The notes under the pieces: model-generated
The model's input: only the letters and a program-made list of their open reading frames with translations
The model's database searches: none
What the model was told of the DNA's origin: nothing
Source: Maribacter thermophilus
GTDB taxonomy: Bacteria > Bacteroidota > Bacteroidia > Flavobacteriales > Flavobacteriaceae
Length of the DNA stretch: 64,000 nt
Assembly (NCBI RefSeq): GCF_001020565.1
Contig: NZ_LDAS01000001.1
Location: 3,248,520-3,312,519 of the forward strand
Direction of reading: 5' to 3'
Program-made: the position numbers and the translations under genes
Shown: piece after piece, positions 8,424-17,825 of the stretch
Layout: each line of letters begins with the position of its first letter
How positions within the stretch are numbered: position 1 is the first letter of the stretch

Positions 8424-9386
8424 CTAATTTATGGTATTGAAAAACTGAACGGTACGACTTTCTGTATAGGTGATGTTGTCAGGCCCATAAAAACCCACAT
8501 GCCCACCATATTTAGGTGTTTCCAGAAATAGATTTTTGTTATGTTCCGCTTCTTTGATAGGATAGCAAGCTTCTCCTAAAAAAGAATCGTTTTTGGCATT
8601 TATTATTAAGCTCGGAATTTTAATGTTGGGCAAAAACTGTAAACAACTGCATTTTTGGTAATAGTCCATGGCGTCTTTAAAGCCATGTGCCCTACTGGTA
8701 TAAATATCGTCAAAGTCTTTTAATGTCTTTACCCGTTTTATGTCTTGGGTCGATATTTTATCTGGAAATTGTTGTTGTTTTATCTTTAGTTTACTGACCA
8801 GGTTTTTGCGAAACCTTTCGGCATATAGCACATTTTTGAGCTTCATTAATTGTTGAAGCGAATCTGCCAATTGGCATGGCACGGAAACGGCTACTGCCGC
8901 AACCATTTCTGTGGGCAATAACCTATCTTCTCCTAGATATTTTAATAAAAGGTTGCCTCCTAGACTATAGCCGTGTAAGAAGACCTGACTATATTTTTGT
9001 TGTTGTAAGATATGTTGAACAATCGCATCCAAGTCTTCGGTAGCACCTGAATGATATGATTTGTATAGTTTGTTGGGCGCTCCGCTGCAGCCTCTTAGGT
9101 TAATGGAACAGACATCGTAACCATCTGCGATAAGAACTTTGGAGCTACCTTTAATATAGGCACGCTGGGCACTACCTTCCAGTCCGTGTATTATAATGAC
9201 CACTTTTTTGGTAACCTCGGGAGAGAAACTCCAATCCAAGTCCAAAAAATCACCATCGGGGAGTATAAGTCGCTCCCTTTTTTGTTGTACCCCCTCTATT
9301 TTGCGTACAAGACCGGAGTACACCGTAGAAAAATGGCCCGATCTAAAAAATACGGGAGGTTTGTAACTAGAACTTACAAGAGGCAT
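8424..9386 (-). CDS. YheT-family alpha/beta hydrolase
   Basis: 320-aa serine hydrolase of the YheT/AB-hydrolase 4 family, cytosolic. The nucleophile elbow is GYSLGG (Ser141), the acid is Asp267 in NAKNDSF and the base His296 in YGGHVGF, so the triad is complete. HGLEGSAQRAYIKG and NLRGCSGAPN are family landmarks. Physiological substrate is unknown; human and bacterial relatives act on acyl glycerols or esters. The gene begins 9 bases after the stop of the nitronate monooxygenase gene, so both are probably one transcript. Confidence 0.9.
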   Translation of the reverse strand: MPLVSSSYKPPVFFRSGHFSTVYSGLVRKIEGVQQKRERLILPDGDFLDLDWSFSPEVTKKVVIIIHGLEGSAQRAYIKGSSKVLIADGYDVCSINLRGCSGAPNKLYKSYHSGATEDLDAIVQHILQQQKYSQVFLHGYSLGGNLLLKYLGEDRLLPTEMVAAVAVSVPCQLADSLQQLMKLKNVLYAERFRKNLVSKLKIKQQQFPDKISTQDIKRVKTLKDFDDIYTSRAHGFKDAMDYYQKCSCLQFLPNIKIPSLIINAKNDSFLGEACYPIKEAEHNKNLFLETPKYGGHVGFYGPDNITYTESRTVQFFNTIN

Positions 9387-9395
9387 GCGGTCTGT

Positions 9396-10370
9396 TTATT
9401 TAGGAAAAACTTCCAATACTTTTGTTTGTTGTTCTATAGCATTTTTGAATTCCGATTTTAGATTTGAAACTAGTTCCGATACGGGCAAAGTATTTTCTAT
9501 CGTGGCAACACCTTGGCCTGCAGACCAGATGGTTTTCCATGCTTTGGCCTCTGTGTTCAACTCTTTACCAAAATCAATTTTAGTGTCTTTTTTTAGATCT
9601 TCTTCGGTTATTCCTGCAGCCTTTAGACTGGCAGCCAAGAAATTGGCATGAACCCCAGAGATAGAGGCAGTGTATACGACATCGGTAGCGCCTGCATCAA
9701 TGATCATTTGCCTGTATTCTTTGGTGGCTTTGCTTTCTTCTGTATTGATAAAGCGTGTGCCCATATAGGCTAGATCGGCTCCCATTTGTAGGGCGGAAGC
9801 AACATCGCGTCCTGTACTAATGCATCCAGATAAAAGAATGGTCTTGTCGTAAAATTTTTTAATTTCAGCAACTAGGGTCATGGGGTTAATGGTGCCCCCG
9901 TGGCCACCTGCACCGGCAGCAACAAGAATAAGCCCGTCTACCCCGGCTTCTGCCGCTTTTTCTGCATGTCTTTTTTTGATGATATCATGAAATACCAATC
10001 CGCCGTAGCTGTGTATGGCATCTACAATTTGAGATACGGCACCTAAAGAGGTAATGATCAATGGAACCTTGTGCTTAACACAAAGTTTTAGGTCTGCCTC
10101 CAATCTGGGGTTTGTTGGGTGTACTATTAAGTTTACACCAAAGGGTGCCGGTTTTTTTCCTGTTTTCTTTTCAAAATCCGACAAGGCCGTTTTAATTTCA
10201 ATAAGCCATTCTTCAAATCTTTCACTGGTACGTTGGTTCAATGCAGGAAAAGTTCCTACAATGCCATTTTTACAACACTCTATAACTAGTTGAGGCCCAG
10301 ATATCAAAAACATTGGGGCGGCAACAATAGGAAGAGAAAGGTTGTTTATAAAAGATGCTTTGGTAGACAT
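9396..10370 (-). CDS. Nitronate monooxygenase (2-nitropropane dioxygenase family)
   Basis: FMN-dependent TIM-barrel oxidase, 324 aa, that would oxidise alkyl nitronates such as the toxin propionate-3-nitronate. PIVAAPMFLISGP at the N-terminus, AAGAGGHGGT with catalytic His157, and the FMN phosphate loop LLSGCISTGRDVASALQMGADLAYMGTRF are all present. The clade also contains enzymes of uncertain substrate, so the physiological role is not certain. It is the first gene of a two-gene unit with the YheT hydrolase. The 118-base region upstream, shared with a divergent thioesterase gene, contains nested palindromes. Confidence 0.9.
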   Translation of the reverse strand: MSTKASFINNLSLPIVAAPMFLISGPQLVIECCKNGIVGTFPALNQRTSERFEEWLIEIKTALSDFEKKTGKKPAPFGVNLIVHPTNPRLEADLKLCVKHKVPLIITSLGAVSQIVDAIHSYGGLVFHDIIKKRHAEKAAEAGVDGLILVAAGAGGHGGTINPMTLVAEIKKFYDKTILLSGCISTGRDVASALQMGADLAYMGTRFINTEESKATKEYRQMIIDAGATDVVYTASISGVHANFLAASLKAAGITEEDLKKDTKIDFGKELNTEAKAWKTIWSAGQGVATIENTLPVSELVSNLKSEFKNAIEQQTKVLEVFPK

Positions 10371-10431
10371 GGTGCAGAATATTGAGTTAATAATTTAAGT
10401 AAAAAAACATTAAAAAAGCTACTTGCTTTTT

Positions 10432-10439
10432 CAAAACTA
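10432..10439 (-). promoter_or_regulatory. Candidate -7 element of nitronate monooxygenase gene
   Basis: Minus strand reads TAGTTTTG, a perfect TAnnTTTG match, 62 bases before the ATG. It abuts the inverted repeat at 10437-10471. Confidence 0.4.
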
Positions 10440-10471
10440 TGCTATTTTTATTAAGTATTATGCATGCATAG
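10437..10471. promoter_or_regulatory. Nested palindromes in a divergent promoter region
   Basis: CTATGC at 10437-10442 pairs with GCATAG at 10466-10471, and a perfect 12-bp palindrome TATGCATGCATA lies at 10459-10470 inside it. Candidate operator, possibly for the GntR regulator encoded 550 bases downstream. Confidence 0.4.
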
Positions 10472-10488
10472 CAAAAAAATGATTTACG

Positions 10489-10962
10489 ATGTATTTAAAA
10501 GAATTTGAAATACGATGGAGCGACGTTGATGCAAACCGTCATTTGGCCAACTCTGCTTATCTTAATTATATGAGCCATACCCGTATGGCCTTTTTGATGG
10601 AAATAGGAGTTGATCATAGGTTATTGGCACAACATCAAATAGGACCTGTGGTCTTTTATGAGCATATGTATTACTTTAAGGAGGCTTTTCCGGGCAAACC
10701 TGTTAAGGTCTCTATGGAGATAATGGGAATGAGCGAAGATGGTAAGTTCTTTGAGTTTCATCACAATTTTTACAACCACAAAGGGGAAAATTTTGCACAT
10801 TGTGAGATGATGGGGGCCTGGATGGATCTAAAAACCAGAAAGCTTATTGGCTTGCCCGATGATTTTCTTAAAATGTTTACGGATGTCGAAAAAGGAAAGA
10901 ACTTTCGTGTACTGACAAAAGAAGATACACGAAAATTTTCAAAAACACCCAAAGACCTGTAA
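10489..10962 (+). CDS. Hot-dog fold acyl-CoA thioesterase
   Basis: 157-aa single hot-dog thioesterase of the 4HBT type, cytosolic. The N-terminal strand IRWSDVDANRHLANSAYLNYMSHTR contains the catalytic Asp in the position of the 4-hydroxybenzoyl-CoA thioesterase Asp, and the fold continues with FYEHMYYFKEAFPGKPVKVSMEIMGMSEDGKFFEFHHNFYN. It would hydrolyse an acyl-CoA, substrate unknown. It is followed after 53 bases by a GntR regulator on the same strand and is divergent from the nitronate monooxygenase gene. Confidence 0.88.
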   Translation: MYLKEFEIRWSDVDANRHLANSAYLNYMSHTRMAFLMEIGVDHRLLAQHQIGPVVFYEHMYYFKEAFPGKPVKVSMEIMGMSEDGKFFEFHHNFYNHKGENFAHCEMMGAWMDLKTRKLIGLPDDFLKMFTDVEKGKNFRVLTKEDTRKFSKTPKDL

Positions 10963-11015
10963 GTTATTTAGATATTGCTTCCCCCTGTTTATTTATACAA
11001 TTTATAAAAAATAGT

Positions 11016-11642
11016 ATGTACTACTCTGAGCAATTAAAAGAATCTTGTGAAGAAGTTTATGTGCAATTGCATAAGCTAATATTAACAAAGGAACTGAAGA
11101 GGGGGGAGCCACTTGATCAAGAACAACTTTCCCGAAAATTAAGGGCAAAGGACGATTGCTTGGAGCATGCCTTCAAAAGGCTTTCTAAAGAAAGCCTCAT
11201 CGTTTATGAACCGGATCAAAGTGTAAGTGTACGTGAAGTAAGTACCAGTGAAGTTATTGATATCTTGGATTGTAGAATAGCCTTAGAGACCTCGGCGGTA
11301 AAGTTCTTTACCCTTCGTGCGCCACAACAAAAAATAGATGATCTTCGCGATTTAATGGTTCCCTTTGAAAAAGGCCCCAAAAACAGTTACGTATTTCAAA
11401 AAATTGACAGACATTTTCATGAAATAATAGTAACTAATTGTGGTAATGAGACATTGTTAAACCTATACAAGAAGGGCAATTTTTGGTCTATTATGGATCT
11501 TGTGGCCCCAACAAGGCCTTTAAACGATATTTTACAAGAACACCTGAATATTATTTCTGCCATTCACCAAAGAGATGTTAACAGGGCGGTCTCTTTAATG
11601 AACGAACACTTGGCGAATTGTAAAAAATCGTTGTTCGGTTAG
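11016..11642 (+). CDS. GntR-family regulator, FadR/FCD type
   Basis: 208-aa dimeric repressor or activator. Residues about 8-75 form a winged helix (LHKLILTKELKRGEPLDQEQLSRKL ... FKRLSKESLIVYEPDQSVSV) and residues 85-205 form the all-helical FCD ligand domain with the usual Asp/His metal or ligand positions (IDRHFHEIIVTNCGN and HLNIISAIHQRDVNRA). FCD regulators sense organic acids or acyl compounds. Its place behind a thioesterase suggests it senses a related acid; that is inference. It ends 21 bases from the convergent DMT transporter. Confidence 0.9.
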   Translation: MYYSEQLKESCEEVYVQLHKLILTKELKRGEPLDQEQLSRKLRAKDDCLEHAFKRLSKESLIVYEPDQSVSVREVSTSEVIDILDCRIALETSAVKFFTLRAPQQKIDDLRDLMVPFEKGPKNSYVFQKIDRHFHEIIVTNCGNETLLNLYKKGNFWSIMDLVAPTRPLNDILQEHLNIISAIHQRDVNRAVSLMNEHLANCKKSLFG

Positions 11643-11663
11643 AAAAAATGTGTTTTTAGGTAT

Positions 11664-12569
11664 CTATTTGGTTTTTAATTTGGGGGGCGAAGGTTTTCTA
11701 CTGGCCAAATATACCCCGGCGAACACCAAAAGCGCGGCAAACCCTTTGGTTAAGCTTAGTTGATCTTTTCCCATTAACATGGCAAAGAGAATACCTATAA
11801 GAGGTTGCATGTAGGTAAAGGCACTTACGGTAGAAGCCTTTAATTGCGTTAAGGCAAACGCATTGAACAGATAGGTTAGAAAAGTGGTGCCGACAATAAC
11901 AAATGCAATAGCCAGGTAGGCATCTTTTGGTAAATTAGACCATTCGATTGCCATAAGTTCATGATAGGTAATTGGTAAGTTTATTATGATGGCAATAGTA
12001 AACAGCCATTTCATCAAGGTAAATGGATGATACTTTTCTATAAGTTTCTTTATCAATATCAAATAAACCCCATAAGAGAATGCATTAACTATAAAAAGAA
12101 TGTTTCCCAAAGGAATGTTAGGGGCATCTTGCCGAACTTCGGATCCAAGTAAAATCAATAAAACAGCCCCTATAAATCCCAAAAGAATACCACATGCTTT
12201 TTGCCATGTAATTTTCTCTTTGATCAATAGTGCGGAAAGTACGACCACAATTATAGGCGTCATGGTCACCAGCACGGCACTATTTATGGGGGTCGATAAT
12301 TCAAGTCCCTTAAAAAAGGCCAACATGTTCGTGGCCATACCAAAAATAGAGCAAATAAAAAGACGGCCCCAGTCCCTTTTTTCGATTTTTTCCTTTGGTC
12401 CAAAAAAAGAAAAAACCCAGAACAACAACGCCGCTCCCGAGACACGAAGCATTATAAAGCCAAAAGGCTGTACGTAATTGGGCATAACACCTTTCGCAAT
12501 GGTATGGTTTAGGCCGTAGATGGCCGTAGCTCCGAAAGCGGCAAGTATGGCGAGTGTTCTTTTATTCAC
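11664..12569 (-). CDS. EamA/DMT-family membrane transporter
   Basis: 301-aa ten-helix inner-membrane exporter with the two EamA repeats (residues about 7-140 and 155-290). The start is GTG at 12569, read because it overlaps the stop of the upstream gene in GTGA and gives MNKRTLAILAAFGATAIYGLNHTIAKGV, a typical first helix. The second repeat ends in FTYMQPLIGILFAMLMGKDQLSLTKGFAALLVFAGVYL. DMT proteins export amino acids or metabolites; substrate is unknown. Translationally coupled to the ArsC/Spx-like gene before it. Confidence 0.9.
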   Translation of the reverse strand: MNKRTLAILAAFGATAIYGLNHTIAKGVMPNYVQPFGFIMLRVSGAALLFWVFSFFGPKEKIEKRDWGRLFICSIFGMATNMLAFFKGLELSTPINSAVLVTMTPIIVVVLSALLIKEKITWQKACGILLGFIGAVLLILLGSEVRQDAPNIPLGNILFIVNAFSYGVYLILIKKLIEKYHPFTLMKWLFTIAIIINLPITYHELMAIEWSNLPKDAYLAIAFVIVGTTFLTYLFNAFALTQLKASTVSAFTYMQPLIGILFAMLMGKDQLSLTKGFAALLVFAGVYLASRKPSPPKLKTK

Positions 12570-12919
12570 GAATGAATGGCTTCTTTGGCCGCTTCAACAA
12601 CCTTCTTGCTGTTACCAATAAATATTTTGTCATTGAAGAGGATAACAGGGCGCTTTAAAAAAGTATAATGCTCCAAGATCAAATTCTTGTAGTCTTTTTC
12701 GTTTAATTCTTTTTTGTTTAAACCCCGCTGCCGAAAGAGCATGGCCCTTCTACTAAATAATGATTCGTAGCTATCTGTCAAAGTTCTCATTTCCTCTAAC
12801 TGTTCTTCGGTAATCGGTTGTGTTTTTATGTCCTGTAAATCAAAACCTTGCAATGGGTGTAGTTCCTTTATAATTCTTTGGCAGGTGTTGCAGGTACTTA
12901 AATGATATATTTTTTTCAT
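12566..12919 (-). CDS. ArsC/Spx-family thioredoxin-fold protein
   Basis: 117 aa when started at the ATG at 12919, which gives MKKIYHLSTCNTCQRIIKEL; the longer frame to 13015 has no family similarity. The motif CNTC is the redox pair found in Spx-like members, and FLKRPVILFNDKIFIGNSKKVV is the C-terminal ArsC family signature including the conserved Arg-Pro. True glutaredoxin-coupled arsenate reductases usually have a single Cys in this loop, so a redox or regulatory role is as likely as arsenate reduction. No ars genes are nearby. Overlaps the DMT gene by 4 bases. Confidence 0.85.
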   Translation of the reverse strand: MKKIYHLSTCNTCQRIIKELHPLQGFDLQDIKTQPITEEQLEEMRTLTDSYESLFSRRAMLFRQRGLNKKELNEKDYKNLILEHYTFLKRPVILFNDKIFIGNSKKVVEAAKEAIHS

Positions 12920-13003
12920 GACGGGCGCCTTTAAATTAAAGCACAAAGAAACCCAAATCTCTTTAAATGTGCTATTTTTAGGCTTCATTAAAAAGCTGTT
13001 ATT

Positions 13004-13465
13004 TTGAAAAACCAATTAGAACTGACCCTTCAGAGTAGAAAGAACCTACAGGATGTTTTAACCTCGATGGATAAAGAATCTTTATTGAAGATTCCTAAGG
13101 AATTCAGAAATAATGTATGGTGGAATATTGCCCATGTGGTCGTCACCCAACAAATATTGGTTTATAAATTTGGAGGTCTACAGATGCGCATACCTGATGA
13201 AATGGTCGCTAAGTTTATGAAAGGCACGGTGCCCGATGGTACCGCTACGGATGAAGAAATCAAGATTGTTTCAGATTTGTTGATAGATACCGTGGATTGG
13301 ACCGGGCAAGATCTTGATGCGGGGCTTTTTAAGGGCTATAAGGCGTATAAGACAAGTGCCGGATTCTACCTAAATAGTTTAGAAGATGCCATTAGTTTTA
13401 ATCTATACCATGAAGGCCTGCATATGGCAGCGATTATATCGCTAAGAAAAATGTTGAAAAATTAG
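13004..13465 (+). CDS. DinB-family four-helix protein
   Basis: 153-aa DinB/YfiT superfamily protein. The start is TTG at 13004, giving KNQLELTLQSRKNLQDVLTSM, helix one of the fold; no ATG is available upstream in frame. Metal-site histidines are in NIAHVVVTQQ and the HEGLH pair (LYHEGLHMAAI), matching the three-His site of the family. Members include thiol S-transferases (bacillithiol- or mycothiol-dependent), but the reaction here is unknown. Divergent from the ArsC/Spx-like gene; both may belong to thiol stress handling, which is speculative. Confidence 0.82.
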   Translation: MKNQLELTLQSRKNLQDVLTSMDKESLLKIPKEFRNNVWWNIAHVVVTQQILVYKFGGLQMRIPDEMVAKFMKGTVPDGTATDEEIKIVSDLLIDTVDWTGQDLDAGLFKGYKAYKTSAGFYLNSLEDAISFNLYHEGLHMAAIISLRKMLKN

Positions 13466-13467
13466 GT

Positions 13468-14211
13468 TTATGGTTCAATGGGCCTGGCCAAAAATTTTTG
13501 TACAGCGGGGTAGGCCAAGGTAATAATTATTGGTCCGTCTGCATACGAGGCGATTTCGTACTGTTCGTAAAACAATTGTAACCCTTCTTTTGTATATCCT
13601 ATGTTTTCAGGAAGATAAAAGGCATCGTTTTCAAACATAAAACCTGTACTGTTTATGGGAGCATTGTTAGGTATGTTCTCTTGGGAACGAAAATTTGTTT
13701 CTGCAAATTCTGTAAAAGAAGCCATGTTCTTAAAGAGTTCGGATTGCTCTAGTTCTATAGCTTTTGACTTGTCAAAATTCAAAAATCTTACGGTACTGTA
13801 ACCATGGGCGCCCCCCGTAAACAAATAAGAGTTTAAACGTATGGTTAAAATATGTTTGTCCTCGTAGGTGACTTCGCCTTCGAGCTTGGCTTCCCATTGT
13901 GTAGTTTCTTCAGGAAATTTTTCTTTTAATTTTTTGTTCTCAGATTCAAAAGAAGCAATGGCTTCCTCAATAGTTGCCACATTGATTTCATCATCAAACT
14001 TTAATATAGAAATGATCTCTTCCCTGAGTGCGGTATTAATGACTTGGTCTAGCTTGGTGTTTCCTATTGCTTTGGGTATGGATACTTCTATCAAAGGACA
14101 TTCTTCACAGGTCTCTTTTTTAAGGGAAAAAGGTTCAAAGGTAATTTTGGTGTCTTTTTCACAGCTCAAAAAAAACAAAACAAGAATCAGAAAAGAAAAT
14201 CTAACTTTCAT
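13468..14211 (-). CDS. DUF3298/DUF4163 (RsiV-like) lipoprotein
   Basis: I place the start at 14211 because MKVRFSFLILVLFFLSC is a lipoprotein signal with lipobox FLSC. The 247-aa product has the N-terminal DUF4163-like region (SIPKAIGNTKLDQVINTALREEI, later LTIRLNSYLFTGGAHGYSTVRFLNFD) and C-terminal DUF3298 (YTKEGLQLFYEQYEIASYADGPIIITLAYPAV). This is the extracytoplasmic region found in the RsiV anti-sigma factor, which binds lysozyme; here it lacks a transmembrane and sigma-binding part, so it is a stand-alone envelope lipoprotein of unknown role. Ends 2 bases from the DinB-like gene. Confidence 0.87.
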   Translation of the reverse strand: MKVRFSFLILVLFFLSCEKDTKITFEPFSLKKETCEECPLIEVSIPKAIGNTKLDQVINTALREEIISILKFDDEINVATIEEAIASFESENKKLKEKFPEETTQWEAKLEGEVTYEDKHILTIRLNSYLFTGGAHGYSTVRFLNFDKSKAIELEQSELFKNMASFTEFAETNFRSQENIPNNAPINSTGFMFENDAFYLPENIGYTKEGLQLFYEQYEIASYADGPIIITLAYPAVQKFLARPIEP

Positions 14212-14231
14212 GTGGTAGGATGCATTTATTA

Positions 14232-14259
14232 CAAAAGTACGGCTTCGTTGTAATACCAA
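14232..14259 (-). promoter_or_regulatory. Promoter of the DUF3298 lipoprotein gene
   Basis: On the minus strand a TTG at 14259-14257, a 17-base spacer and TACTTTTG at 14239-14232 match TTG-N17-TAnnTTTG; the ATG is 21 bases downstream. It overlaps the divergent promoter of the PLP enzyme. Confidence 0.6.
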
Positions 14260-14278
14260 AAAGATAACGATACATTTG
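14248..14278 (+). promoter_or_regulatory. Promoter of the cystathionine gamma-synthase-like gene
   Basis: TTG at 14248-14250, 20-base spacer, then TACATTTG at 14271-14278; the ATG is at 14297. This is one of the best full matches to the Bacteroidota promoter in the window. Confidence 0.65.
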
Positions 14279-14296
14279 TGTTCATAATTATTTTTT

Positions 14297-15454
14297 ATGG
14301 ATAACAAAGACTTAAGGTTTAATAGTAAAACCATACACGGAGGTCAGCAACCGGACAAGGCATATGGTGCTGTGATGCCTCCAATTTATCAAACATCCAC
14401 ATATGCACAGACCTCACCGGGGAAGCACTTGGGTTATGAGTATTCTAGAAGTGCAAATCCGACTAGAACGGCACTCGAAAAATCATTGGCAAGTATAGAA
14501 AATGGAAAATATGGTCTGGCATTCGCCAGTGGTCTGGCTGCTATAGATGCGGTTTTAAAATTATTAAGACCTGGAGACGAGGTAATTTCCACCAATGATC
14601 TATATGGGGGTAGTTATAGGTTGTTTAAACAGGTCTTTGAAGGCTACGGCATTGTTTTTCGTTTTATTGGTATGCAAGAGGCCAATAATATTAGGGAGTA
14701 TATTAACGACAATACAAAATTGATTTGGGTAGAAACACCTACCAACCCGATGATGAACATTATTGATATCAAGGCCATTTCAAACATAGCGAAAAAAGAA
14801 AAGGTCTTGTTGGCGGTAGACAATACGTTTGCTACTCCATATCTTCAAACCCCTTTAGACTTGGGGGCAGATATTGTCATGCATTCGGCCACTAAATATC
14901 TTGGGGGGCATAGCGATGTTGTTTTGGGGGCGTTGGTGGTAAAAGAAGAAGAGCTGGCCAATAAACTTTATTTTATACAGAATGCCAGTGGTGCGGTAAG
15001 TGGGCCAATGGATAGTTTTTTGGTGTTAAGAGGTATAAAAACACTTCATGTACGTATGCAGCGACATTGTGAGAATGGAGAAAAAATAGCCCGGTTTCTT
15101 AAGAAGCACTCAAAAGTAGACAAGGTCTTTTGGCCTGGTTTTGAAGATCATCCGAACCATGGGGTGGCCAAGGATCAAATGAACGGTTTTGGTGCTATGA
15201 TTTCTTTTGTTCCTAAAGGAGGGTGTTACGAAGATGCCATTAAGATAGTCGAAAGGCTCAAGATTTTTACTTTAGCGGAGTCTTTGGGAGGTGTTGAAAG
15301 TTTGGCGGGCCACCCGGCGAGTATGACGCATGCCAGTATACCCAAAGAAGAACGGGAGAAAAGTGGAATTGTAGACGCCCTAATCAGATTAAGTGTTGGT
15401 ATCGAGGATGTAGATGATCTAATTGAAGATTTAGAGCAATCACTTGAGAAATAG
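14297..15454 (+). CDS. Cystathionine gamma-synthase/lyase-type PLP enzyme
   Basis: 385-aa Cys/Met-metabolism PLP enzyme of the trans-sulfuration family. The PLP lysine is Lys200 in MHSATKYLGGHSD; YEYSRSANPTR and ETPTNPMMNI are standard signatures, and the C-terminal SLGGVESLAGHPASMTHA is the substrate-binding region. Synthase (methionine direction) and lyase (cysteine direction) cannot be told apart by eye; the family commonly does both. It has its own promoter and stands alone, with no met or cys operon beside it. Confidence 0.9.
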   Translation: MDNKDLRFNSKTIHGGQQPDKAYGAVMPPIYQTSTYAQTSPGKHLGYEYSRSANPTRTALEKSLASIENGKYGLAFASGLAAIDAVLKLLRPGDEVISTNDLYGGSYRLFKQVFEGYGIVFRFIGMQEANNIREYINDNTKLIWVETPTNPMMNIIDIKAISNIAKKEKVLLAVDNTFATPYLQTPLDLGADIVMHSATKYLGGHSDVVLGALVVKEEELANKLYFIQNASGAVSGPMDSFLVLRGIKTLHVRMQRHCENGEKIARFLKKHSKVDKVFWPGFEDHPNHGVAKDQMNGFGAMISFVPKGGCYEDAIKIVERLKIFTLAESLGGVESLAGHPASMTHASIPKEEREKSGIVDALIRLSVGIEDVDDLIEDLEQSLEK

Positions 15455-15579
15455 AGAGATTATTGTATGGTTTGGGCTAAAAGCATATTTATTTTTCGAT
15501 GAAATTAAAAAAACGTCATTAAAAACGTAATTTTTTGATGAATTATAATAAAATGAAGGTTTAAATTATATTAATGACA

Positions 15580-15587
15580 TATTTTTG
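15580..15587 (+). promoter_or_regulatory. Candidate -7 element of gdhA
   Basis: TATTTTTG, perfect TAnnTTTG, 48 bases before the gdhA ATG. No TTG at the -33 position was seen. Confidence 0.45.
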
Positions 15588-15619
15588 CAGATAAATTTTG
15601 AATTTAATAAATCGAATAG

Positions 15620-16978
<1,359 letters not shown>

Positions 16979-17000
16979 AAATTTCTAAATTAGTATAGTT

Positions 17001-17041
17001 AAGTGCGCAGTATTTGTTCAAATACTGCGCACTTTTGTTTT
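17001..17041 (+). terminator. Strong rho-independent terminator after gdhA
   Basis: A perfect 16-bp stem (AAGTGCGCAGTATTTG at 17001-17016 with its complement at 17019-17034), essentially a 34-base palindrome, followed by TTGTTTT. Confidence 0.92.
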
Positions 17042-17078
17042 ACCTGTACAATAGATGAATTCAAAAGCTTACATCAAC

Positions 17079-17086
17079 TATATTTG
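17079..17086 (+). promoter_or_regulatory. Candidate -7 element of recO
   Basis: TATATTTG, perfect TAnnTTTG, 19 bases before the recO ATG at 17106. Confidence 0.5.
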
Positions 17087-17105
17087 TTGAAACTTTGTTT
17101 ATTTA

Positions 17106-17825
17106 ATGCAGGTAACCACCAAGGCGATAATTCTTACATCTATTAAATATGGGGATACCAATCTGATCGTAAAGGCATTTACCGAATCGGACGGGTTAAA
17201 ATCATATTTGCTCAGAGGAATTTTGGCCTCAAAAAAGGGAAAGGTAAAAAAAGCACTTTTTCAGCCATTGACCCAACTGGAGCTAGTGTGCAACCATAGA
17301 AACAAAGGCACCTTGGAAAGTATAAAAGAAGCCAAGGTAAGCTATAATTACCAAACGATGCACACCCATATTGCCAAGAACGCCATGGTCATGTTCTTGG
17401 CAGAAATGTTAAGCAACAGTATTCATGAGGAAGAACCCAATAAAGAAATGTTCAATTTTTTGGAAGCTTCGCTACAATGGTTGGACATACATACCGAAAT
17501 AGCTAATTTTCATCTTTATTTTTTATTGGTACTGACCAAGTATTTTGGTTTTTATCCCGATGTTAATAATACGGACAGACCCTTTTTTGATTTGCTGGAA
17601 GGGGAATTTGTGTCCGCCGCTTCATTGAACCCGATTATTAGTGGAGAGAATCTTTTATTCTTTAAATCGTTTTTGGGCATAAATTTTGAGGCAATACATA
17701 CAATAAAAATGAAAAAAACCAACCGGCAAGAGTTGCTAAGATCTCTTGTTCTTTATTATGAATTACACCTAGAGGGGTTTAGAAAACCTAAATCACTTGC
17801 GGTTTTAAATGAAGTTTTTAGTTAG
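17106..17825 (+). CDS. recO: DNA repair protein RecO
   Basis: 239-aa mediator of the RecFOR pathway that loads RecA onto SSB-coated single-stranded DNA. The N-terminal OB fold (TTKAIILTSIKYGDTNLIVKAFTESDG) and the following helical domain (HIAKNAMVMFLAEMLSNSIHEEEPN, LLVLTKYFGFYPDV) match the Bacteroidota form. The four-cysteine zinc site of many RecO proteins is absent, as is usual in this group. The next gene, a TonB receptor, starts at or just before its stop, so the two may be co-transcribed. Confidence 0.93.
   Translation: MQVTTKAIILTSIKYGDTNLIVKAFTESDGLKSYLLRGILASKKGKVKKALFQPLTQLELVCNHRNKGTLESIKEAKVSYNYQTMHTHIAKNAMVMFLAEMLSNSIHEEEPNKEMFNFLEASLQWLDIHTEIANFHLYFLLVLTKYFGFYPDVNNTDRPFFDLLEGEFVSAASLNPIISGENLLFFKSFLGINFEAIHTIKMKKTNRQELLRSLVLYYELHLEGFRKPKSLAVLNEVFS

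Noticed and set aside
13004-13060. An ATG start for the DinB-like protein
   Set aside because: The first internal ATG (13068) would remove helix one of the fold; TTG at 13004 fits the family start.
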